64,000 nt of DNA, taken from positions 15,309,579 to 15,373,578 of the forward strand of contig OX463816.1 in the NCBI GenBank assembly GCA_949825045.1. The letters run 5' to 3'. The translations under genes and the position numbers were made by a program. This document shows, piece after piece, positions 56,991 to 64,000 of this stretch. Below the pieces are notes generated by a model. It saw nothing but the letters and a program-made list of their open reading frames with translations. It made no database searches and was not told where the DNA came from. Source of the DNA: Argyresthia goedartella (taxonomy: Eukaryota; Arthropoda; Insecta; Lepidoptera; Argyresthiidae). Positions within the stretch are counted from its first letter, which is position 1. Each line of letters starts with the position of its first letter.

Positions 56991-58290
56991 ACAAACATAG
57001 TAAATTAAATGAAAGGAAAATATGAAATCTTAAAACTTATTTTATTATTAACCTAAAAACATGTAAAAGCTAACTAATTAGTTGTTCGAAATGGGCTCCC
57101 TCTCGTTGAATACATACATTTATTCTTCTAAGGAACTCTTCAGTAGCCTTTAATAGCGTGTTGTGGTGAATAAGAAAAATTGTACTGTAAACCTCAGCCC
57201 TCAAGTCGTTTACAGTTGCATAGGATTTTAGGTAAACTTAATTTTTTACTTAGCTCCATAAAAAAATCTAGAGGGGTGAGGTCTGGTATTCTTGCAGGCC
57301 ATCGGATTGTGCCGTTTGTACCGATCCAGGTCCTGAAATTGTTATTAAGATATGCTGCAGTGATTCTGCTGTTATGGGCTGGAGCACCATCTTGCTGTAA
57401 TATTACACGGTTTCACTCATCGTCGGATAAAACATTCAACTCGTTTCGTAAGAGGGCCAGTATTTCAAGGTATTTGACCGAGTTTAGATGCCCTTCATAA
57501 ATGTGGATTAACACAACCATATCTCTATCATCATCATATCATCATCATCAATCATATACCGCACCAAACGTTGAAAGAAAATCTTCCTTGACTGTTAGTT
57601 TCATGAACACGAACAGGATTTACTCTAGACGGCGGTTGTACATGCCATTATTACTAAAGTTGGTTTCGTCAGACCACACAATGTCACTCAAAAAATTCGG
57701 GTTACAAGCAACTTCTGTTACCACGGTTTGACAAAATTGTAGTCGTCAGGATGTAATTCTGAGGATCTCCAGGATGTAATTTTTGAACCAACCGACCATC
57801 ACGATAACATTTCCACTTATACTTTTTCAAGAGTTTAAGTACCTGAGTATGGGTGGTTCCAATTTCTTCGGCTGCTTCTCTGCTTTGGATATGCTTCAAA
57901 ATATGTCAACACCCGTCCCGATATCTCTCTCCATACTAAAGCTAAATTGACGTCTTGGCGATTTAAAATAAAAGCTTGCATTATATCAAATTGTTCTTGA
58001 TAAGCCATTTTGACGATTAGTAATGCTGCAGCTGACAAACAATTTGACAACAATCAAAAGTGAATAGCAAAAGACTATCGCGACGTCGTATTTTCCCTGT
58101 TCCATTTTCAATTTTTTATTTTTTATTTACGCCACACGCAAAAAAATAGGTCTCATCCAAAAGAGTCTGCATTACAAACACGCGTAAAGATGATATTGTG
58201 AACAACACAAGGCTATCTGATGGATCCTTGAGTAAAAGTAACTTATCCTGTCTTTCATGGTTTTCCTTTCATTTAATTTACTATGTTTGT
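56991..58290 (-). mobile_element. Tc1/mariner-superfamily element with TIRs
   Basis: The 30-bp terminal inverted repeats begin ACAAACATAGTAAATTAAAT at both ends and are perfect. A TA dinucleotide flanks each side (56989-56990, 58291-58292). Length is 1300 bp with a decayed transposase on the minus strand. An (ATC)n expansion at about 57526-57555 disrupts the coding region. Confidence 0.9.
57074..58008 (-). pseudogene. Tc1/mariner-superfamily transposase, decayed
   Basis: ATG at 58008 ('MAYQEQFDIMQAF') opens a helix-turn-helix region continued in other frames by 'REAAEEIGTTHTQVLKLLKK' and 'LVQKLHPGDPQ'. The catalytic blocks follow: 'FLSDIVWSDETNFSNNG' (first Asp, near 57680), 'VILQQDGAPAHNSRITAAYL' (second Asp, near 57390) and 'PARIPDLTPLDFF' (third Asp). 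About 40 residues separate the last two, so it is a DD~40D type near the DD41D group rather than classical DD34E/D. The end reads 'INVCIQREGAHFEQLIS' before TAG. Several frameshifts and stops make it dead. Confidence 0.85.
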
Positions 58291-58524
58291 TAGAGAGATG
58301 TGATCCTTATGATTGACCCTGTCGATTGACGCCATAAAAGTACAGGTGATGTTTTTTCGAATTTAGCCGGTTCGATTCCTGGTTGTGGCAATCGTATTTT
58401 TCAAAATCTTTGAATGCAGTTTTGTTTCTTTTAGAAAATAAAGGAATGTTTCCTTTGAGGGAAATTTGCTACCTCAATTAATTACAGTACTTGCCCTCCA
58501 GGTGGTGTCATAAAATTCCACCTT
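58291..58524. other. Intergenic DNA, no gene seen
   Basis: A B-box-like 'ggttcgattcc' at about 58370-58380 has no convincing A-box or tRNA fold. Confidence 0.4.
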
Positions 58525-58577
58525 GTATATGTCGCAGTTAGTCGCTCTTGACCGTTAATTAAATACCAACGTTTAAC
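58525..58577 (+). repeat. Arm fragment of the 15-kb foldback family
   Basis: 'tatatgtcgcagttagt' and 'gaccgttaattaaataccaa' followed by 'cgtttaac' match the arm at 15141-15220 with an internal gap. Only this fragment is present. Confidence 0.65.
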
Positions 58578-59510
58578 CTACATATATACAACGATTTCAG
58601 AGACAGATAGCATAACGATGACGATTGATCGGTCCTTCCATAGTATAGACCTTAATAAAAGAAATAGCATGTTAATTTCTTAGAGTAAATGTAACTCAAT
58701 GGTTAATTTGGATTAACAGACTTATAAAATTTAAACTTCGAACATCTCTGAAAAATCAAAGGAATTTGATTTGATCTTAATTCTAATATCAGTCGAGATG
58801 ACGTTCTGTTCGAAAATATATGTCAATGCCGCAATGGTAGTTACATTTCTGAACACATTATATGGGTGTAGATAGAGCAGTGTATGTAACTGTACATAAT
58901 TAAGCATTAAAACACTCGTGTGCCCACCAGTGTTCTGATGCTTTCGTTATGTAACATTACGATTGCAAACTAATCACTAAGAGTCAGACAAGTAGTGTTT
59001 TATTTTGTAATCCTTCTTCAAATGATTAAGTAGAAAGAAAGGAACTCTTATTGTTCTGGAATGTGGGTCGTAAAGACGAATTCTGATGAAACCACATTAG
59101 TGACGCCCTCAGTGCGACCTACCAGCAAAGGCTACGCCTACCCACAATTCGATCTTATCTCCATGCAATAGTGACCAAAATTATCGATCTTTACCATTTC
59201 GGCCGTGTAATGTGGGCAATTTGTGAGAGCGTTGATCACCCAAAGAAAAGTTCTGGTGACGGGTGAAACTGCTGTAATTCAGCGCTGAATTCCGAGGGTT
59301 AATCACGCGTCCCATCTATCAAGGGTTAATTTGATACAGGCTGTGGGGATAAAGTTAGTTTTTGTTCTGGGGCTTAATTTGTCCGGTTTCAGTTTTAGAA
59401 TCTTTCGTCCTATATCCTCCCAGAATGGGGATACTCGCTCGAAAGTACCCTTTTATCCGTAGTTCTGGTTCCGGAAAACGATTGTCTAAACCCGTATTAG
59501 GCTGGCTTAG
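58578..59510. other. Intergenic DNA, no gene seen
   Basis: No coding motif or clear repeat boundary recognised on either strand. Confidence 0.4.
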
Positions 59511-59795
59511 TAATTTCCCTTGAGTACATTATACGGACGTTCTAACAGAGATGGAAAATATCGTGAGGAAACCTTCAAGCTTAATAGCTGCGGCGATGGG
59601 TTAGCCCCCTGTCACGCAAAATTGACTATTATATAATTTTTACTTATATATACACAGTCAGGTCATAAGTTCTGTCACACAATAAAAACTTTTGAATTTA
59701 GAACGCTGGCCACAAAAAAGTTTATTGAATTCGAATTTCGGATTTTTCATGAAAATAAAAATATGTACTTTTTAGAATTTTCCTCATTTTTAAAT

Positions 59796-60868
59796 ATGGA
59801 GTGGACACTTAAAGAAGACCGTGTCGCAGTTATTGCGTTGCATCGTTGCGGTTACGCGCCAATTCAGATTTTCGACTTACTGAAAAATTTGAATATAACC
59901 AAAAGATTCGTTTATCGTACCATAAAACGATACAATGAAGACTCTAGTGTAGATGACAGGTCAAGAAGTGGTCGCCCTCGCTCTGTTAGGACTCCAGCAG
60001 TGATAAAAGCTGTGAAGGCGCGAATTCAAAGAAATCCCATACGTAAGCAGAAACTGTTGGCCCTTCAGATGGGGTTAAGCAGGACCACGGTGAAAAGGGT
60101 GTTAAATGAAGACTTAGGGCTTAGGGCATATCGAAAAAAAACAGGACATCGTTTGGACCTTCGTTTAATGGACCTGAGACTGAAGAGATGCCGCGCTTTG
60201 TTGAAGCGGTACGCGGGAAAAAAGCATCGGGAAATTCTTTTTTCGGATGAAAAAATTTTCATCGTGGAAGAGAGCTACAACAAACAAAATGATAAGGTGT
60301 ACGCACACAGCAGTGAAGAAGCGAGCAACCGTATTCCGCGTGTCCAACGAGGTCATTTTCCATCCTCGCTCATGGTTTGGTTGGGAGTCTCTTATTGGGG
60401 CTTAACTGAGGTACATTTTTGTGAGAAAGGCGTAAAAACGAATGCAGTTGTGTATCAAAATACAGTCCCCAAGAACCTTGTGGAACCTGTTTCTTATGAG
60501 AACCCAGTGCCTGTTATTAAACATGGTATGCCATGTTTAATAACAGGCACTGGGTATTCCAACAAGATTCTGCGCCAGCTCATAGAGCGAAAAGCACACA
60601 AGACTGGCTGGCGGCGCGTGAAATCGACTTCATCCGGCACGAAGACTGGCCCTCCTCCAGTCCAGATTTGAGTCCGTTAGATTACAAGATATGGCAACAC
60701 TTGGAGGAAAAGGCCTGCTCAAAGCCTCATCCTGATTTGGAGTCACTCAAGGCATCCTTGATTAAGGCAGCCGCCGATATTGACATGGACCTCGTTCGTG
60801 CTGCGATAGACGACTGGCCGCGCAGAATAAAGGCCTGTATTCAAAATCGCGGGGGTCATTTTGAATAA
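59796..60868 (+). pseudogene. maT-like transposase broken by a hairpin
   Basis: ATG at 59796 ('MEWTLKEDRVAVIALHRCGY'). Two helix-turn-helix regions follow, with the 'RSRSGRPRSVRT' linker and 'LSRTTVKRVLNEDLGL'. First catalytic Asp is in 'EILFSDEKIFIVEE' (near 60250). The frame is intact until about 60500, where a perfect 25-bp inverted duplication shifts it. The second frame resumes at 60533 with 'FNNRHWVFQQDSAPAHRA' (second Asp) and 'WPSSSPDLSPLDYKIW' (third Asp, 37 residues on), ending at the stop 60866-60868. Apart from this one lesion the gene looks whole, so inactivation by the hairpin may be recent. Confidence 0.9.
60502..60555. repeat. Perfect 25-bp inverted duplication, 4-nt loop
   Basis: 60502-60526 is the exact inverse complement of 60531-60555 with loop 'tatg'. 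The right arm is original transposase coding sequence; the left arm is an inserted back-copy. Confidence 0.92.
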
Positions 60869-61501
60869 ACTTTATTACCATAAGAATCTATGTTTTATTA
60901 AGTTCATTTTGTTATATAAATGTTTACATAAATAATAAACATGTCTAAATTATTTCATATTGCACATCTGACTGAACTTATGACCTGACTATGTATATAT
61001 ATATCAGTGATTAAATAACTGGGTAAACGTGGGCACAACTGTCCATTTGCCACCCCGTATGGGAAATGGCATGACGCTGTGTTATGTTAGGTTGTAATCT
61101 GTGAAAAAAGTCACGTAGCGTTGAAGCTGAAACACTCGCTAAGCGATAAAAGGGTAATAACACTTTGTAGCTGAACTGAGTTATCGAAGTGCCAGGGGAT
61201 GCTCGTAATGAAAACAGACTCGCAGTTTCATCCAGAGGGAAAATAAAGGAGAAATATACATAACATTACAACGTGGCATAACATAACATAACATAACATA
61301 GCGTCACGCCTTTTCCCATACGGGGTGGCAGAGGCACAACTGTGGCCACTTTGAGCCAGTTATTCAATACGCCAATTTGCGTGACAGGGGGCTAGCCCAT
61401 CATTGCCGCAGCTATGTAGTAATGAAGGTTTCCTCATGAAGTTTTCCATCACCGTTAGAACGTGCGTATAATGTACTTAAGATAAATTATCTCATTGGTA
61501 C

Positions 61502-61573
61502 AACGTCAGGAATCGAACCTGTATCTCCTGTGTAAGAAGCAAGCATGAAACCCATTAGACCACGGAGCTCATA
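61502..61573 (-). ncRNA. tRNA-like SINE head or pseudo-tRNA
   Basis: On the minus strand, TGGTCTAATGGG (A-box) and GGTTCGATTCC (B-box) are spaced as in a tRNA. The acceptor strands do not pair convincingly and the anticodon stem is poor, so it is more likely the head of a tRNA-derived SINE than a working tRNA. It directly adjoins arm A' of the foldback. Confidence 0.55.
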
Positions 61574-61721
61574 TAGGATGAATATACAATCAATAAAAAG
61601 TGATAATTTTAAAACCTAGTTGTGAAATTTATAAAATTTCTACTAAAATACTTCTATAAATATTAAATGCCATACACTATATAGCCCAATATAATTCACC
61701 AAGTTTAAACACTTTAAAAAA

Positions 61722-62138
61722 AAAACGGTCAAGTGCGAGTCTAAATCGCGCACAAAGGGTTCCGTACCACCGTTCAATGGAAGCGATGGTGTGGAGTGAA
61801 TAGTTTGGATTTTACACAGCAAAATATTGTTTACAAAGTTATTGGTGCGGTTACTTTCACACTCCATGTACGTAACCTGGTGCATCCATAAGTTATTATG
61901 TGGTATTGAAAGAATTGTTGTATGGGAGCCCCCTTAAATATTTCTTTTATCCTGTTTTTTAGTATTTGTTGTTATAGCGGCAACATAAATACATAATCTG
62001 TGAAAATTTCAACTCTAGCGCTAGGTTCTTGAGATACAGCCTGGTGACAGACGGACGGACGGACGGACGGACGGACAGCGGAGTCTTAGTAATAGGGTCC
62101 CGTTTGGAACCCTTCGGGTATGGAACCCTAAAAACAAG
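61722..62138 (-). repeat. Abundant lepidopteran repeat, near-complete
   Basis: Starts with 'cggtcaagtgcgagtc' and 'aagggttccgtacc'. It includes 'tatgggagcccccttaaata', 'ttgttatagcggcaacataa', a (GGAC)n run at 62053-62078, 'taatagggtcccgtttg' and 'ggaaccctaaaaa'. I recognise the order as a family present throughout Lepidoptera. It is non-coding, and its class is uncertain. Confidence 0.7.
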
Positions 62139-62288
62139 GCCTATTTCTTCCTCGCCGGTCGGGATGTGTATGTCGCCAAAATACGCGAAAACAAGGCTAC
62201 GAAATCTGTCTGTCTGACAGTCAAGTCCGCACGTATTACACGACATAAATGAATATACGGTACTTATAGATAGAATTAACCTTAAGCA

Positions 62289-63679
62289 GTGAAATATTTA
62301 GGTGTATGGCTTGACCACAAATTAAGTTGGAGCAAGCAAATGGAAGCAACACTTAAAAAAGCCACCATATCGTTCTTCCAGTGTAGGAAGATGGTAGGGA
62401 ACGGATGGGGACTCCAGCTCAAAATATGTCGATGGATGTATATGGCTGTGGTGAGACCCATCATCACATACGGCTCCCTGGTATGGTGGCAACGAACAAC
62501 ACTATGCATAACTACAACACAACTACAGCAGTTCCAGAGAATGGCATGTGGGGCCATGACAGGCTGCATGAGGTCAACGCCATCAGCGGCACTGGAAATC
62601 ATGCTAGGCATACCACCATTGGACCTATTCGTGCAGCAGGAGGCCAAATCGGCGGCCATAAGGCTATACAGTACTGGACAATGGAAAGGACAAATAGCAG
62701 ATAAAGGACACTGCACAATTCTAGAAAAAGCATTCGGGGAAGTACCGGAAGCCATTATTGGAATTGATCGCATAAAAACAGAGTTCCTATTCGGTAGGAA
62801 ATATGAAATCACAGCCAAGGGCTTGGAAACACCAACAATACCAAATCACAAAAGCATAACAATATACAGTGATGGCTCAAAGAAAATCAAGAACATGGCG
62901 GAGGTCTTTTCTCGCCGGAGCTTGATATTAAACTTTCCCTAAGCTTCGGAAAGGAGACGACAGTGTTTCAAGCTGAAACACTGAGTATCCTATACGGGGC
63001 AATGCACTTGATAAATGATGCAGAGGGGAATGACAAAACCTTTAAAACGGACTGCACAGCCCTACTAAGCTCACCAAAAAGACTGTTGACAAAATCAAAA
63101 CTCATACTAGAATGCCACAAGGCACTCAACAGGCTAGGTGAGAAAAACAAGGTCACAGTCCAGTGGGTAAAAGGTCACCAGGGTGATCAAGGCAACTGGG
63201 AGGCAGACAAGCTAGCAAAATTAGGGGCAGAAAGGCCAGCAATCGGCTCTCCACCATTCTCGCCCTTATCAGCGGAAGCTCTACTAAAAAGGCTCAGAGA
63301 AGCCACAGTACAGCAACAAAGCTTATTATGGTCTAGCAGAGAAGACTGCAAAAACACAAAACTTTTTATAGACAAGTATAACCATAAATTTACGAATTAC
63401 TTAATGAGACTGCCACGCAGTAAAATAAAAATACTAACAAGCCTTATTACAGGCCATTGTACACTAAACAAACACTTGACAATTACAGGTGCAACGGACA
63501 GCCCCCTGTGCAGGGGGTGCATGGAAGTGGATGAAACAGTAGAGCATATGCTACTGGCATGTCCATCCACAACAGAAACCTGGATGGCTATCCTAGGAGA
63601 CACAACAAACACCCACGAGCTCCTAAAACACCCAGGCCTCCTTCTCCAGCTGGTTCAGGAGTTGGGATGGCTGAAGTAG
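62289..63679 (+). pseudogene. LINE-E RT end, RNase H and C-terminal zinc motif
   Basis: The RT thumb opens with 'KYLGVWLDHKLSWSKQM' and 'YGSLVWWQRT'. RNase H follows, with 'ITIYSDGSKKIKN' (Asp), a 1-nt frameshift near 62903, 'VFQAETLSILYGAMHL' (Glu), 'KTDCTALLSS' (Asp) and 'VKGHQGDQGNWEADKLAK' (His/Asp). A terminal zinc-type motif CRGC...HMLLAC (63508-63570) precedes the stop at 63679. RNase H plus a C-terminal CCHC occurs in the I/Ingi/LOA group; the exact clade is not assigned. The 5' part, including YADD, is absent. It is distinct in sequence from the LINE-B RNase H. Confidence 0.88.
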
Positions 63680-63768
63680 ATGTGCAGGCGAAGGGGACAT
63701 GCACAAAGGCCCCGCTCAAGTGGGCCTGGTGCAGGCACTACAACCCCCTTGTAGAAGATAGAAGATAG
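62289..63768 (+). mobile_element. LINE-E: 5'-truncated RNase H-bearing LINE
   Basis: A plus-strand insertion flanked by an 11-bp duplication AACCTTAAGCA (62278-62288 and 63769-63779). It starts abruptly within the RT thumb and ends in GAAGATAGAAGATA-like repeats. Confidence 0.95.
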
Positions 63769-63779
63769 AACCTTAAGCA

Positions 63780-64000
63780 CCACTGATAAGTCACAGTAAA
63801 GCAATAATACCCAATTTCGTGTTCCAGTCTTTTTGCTTAAGAAACCAAAGTAGTGGACCGATTTCTAATTTTCAAAAAAGGAGACCAATCTGGAAGGTTA
63901 CCCTTTCAAATAAAAAAAAAAGTATTTTTGTAATCCGTTCATTAATAGTACCAATTTTGAGGTAACAAACATTTAAATAATACAACCGAATTGAGAACGC
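63780..64000. other. Intergenic DNA, no gene seen
   Basis: AT-rich, with an A-run near 63910. Nothing recognisable. Confidence 0.4.

Larger units (their letters stand above)
59653..60993 (+). mobile_element. maT-type mariner (DD37D), ~1.34 kb
   Basis: TIRs start CACAGTCAGGTCATAAGTTC on the left, and CATAGTCAGGTCATAAGTTC as the complement on the right. TA target duplications lie at 59651-59652 and 60994-60995. Size and transposase spacing (37 residues between the second and third Asp) fit the maT family described from moths. Confidence 0.9.
59511..61491. mobile_element. Foldback element interrupted by a maT mariner
   Basis: Two arm blocks are arranged A-B...B'-A'. A (59511-59625) is the inverse of A' (61372-61491); both contain 'agccccctgtcacgcaaa'. 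B (61012-61098) is the inverse of B' (61264-61365); both contain 'gccaccccgtatggg'. The maT element (59653-60993) separates A from B on the left only. Without it the structure is about 640 bp with arms of about 220 bp and a 165-bp loop. Confidence 0.75.

Noticed and set aside
56737..56994. 85-codon minus-strand ORF with a hydrophobic stretch
   Set aside because: Starts at the edge of a transposon TIR, has no recognised motif and no supporting signals.
58365..58400. tRNA gene suggested by a B-box-like GGTTCGATTCC
   Set aside because: No A-box at the right distance and no cloverleaf could be formed.
61502..61573. Functional tRNA gene
   Set aside because: A- and B-boxes are present but acceptor and anticodon stems do not pair well; kept only as a tRNA-like SINE head.

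Overview
This window is eukaryotic, almost certainly from a moth or butterfly. It carries a recognisable lepidopteran tRNA-derived SINE, the abundant 'agggttccgta / gtccgtccg' interspersed repeat, a maT-type (DD37D) mariner, BEL/Pao LTR elements and RTE, I-like and CR1/Jockey-like LINEs. No prokaryotic operon, CRISPR array or rRNA gene is visible. I recognise no conventional multi-exon host gene. The one candidate host gene is a 32-codon cysteine-rich ORF at 56495-56593 (minus).

Positions 1-20 kb: AT-rich intergenic DNA with degraded repeats. It holds inverted palindromic units at 6.5-8.3 kb, a probable piggyBac-like fragment cut by a perfect hairpin (8.9-9.4 kb), a decayed LINE RT (10.0-11.6 kb), an RTE fragment (12.4-12.8 kb), a 3' copy of LINE-C (12.99-13.58 kb), a foldback element with about 158-bp arms (15.07-15.69 kb) and a SINE (19.4-19.7 kb).

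Positions 20.3-55.9 kb: one nest of transposons. The base is a single I-clade LINE on the minus strand ('LINE-B', ORF1-EN-RT-RNase H, about 4.9 kb of its own sequence) flanked by a 12-bp target-site duplication (TSD) GCAGGGTAACAT at 20284 and 55921. Four insertions cut it, and at each one the LINE-B reading resumes when the insert and one TSD copy are ignored. They are (a) a Merlin DNA transposon (21402-33487), itself split by LINE-A (21596-31302), which is itself split by the BEL/Pao element BEL-A1 (24950-30424); (b) a second copy of that BEL family, BEL-A2 (33655-39800, minus); (c) LINE-C (40298-42965, plus); and (d) an unrelated BEL/Pao element, BEL-B (44772-54562), itself split by LINE-D (49470-51948, minus). 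LTR pairs differ at only 2-4 positions by eye, so the LTR insertions are young although both BEL families are internally deleted.

Positions 56-64 kb: a 261-bp MITE, the cysteine-rich ORF with TATA-like and AATAAA signals, a 1.3-kb Tc1/mariner-superfamily element (56991-58290), a foldback element (59511-61491) with a maT mariner (59653-60993) in one arm, a tRNA-like SINE head, a 0.4-kb lepidopteran repeat, and a 5'-truncated RNase H-bearing LINE (62289-63768) with an 11-bp TSD.

The genes form no host pathway. They are parasitic coding sequences for nucleic-acid binding, target nicking, reverse transcription, integration and transposition, nearly all disabled by stops, frameshifts or deletions.
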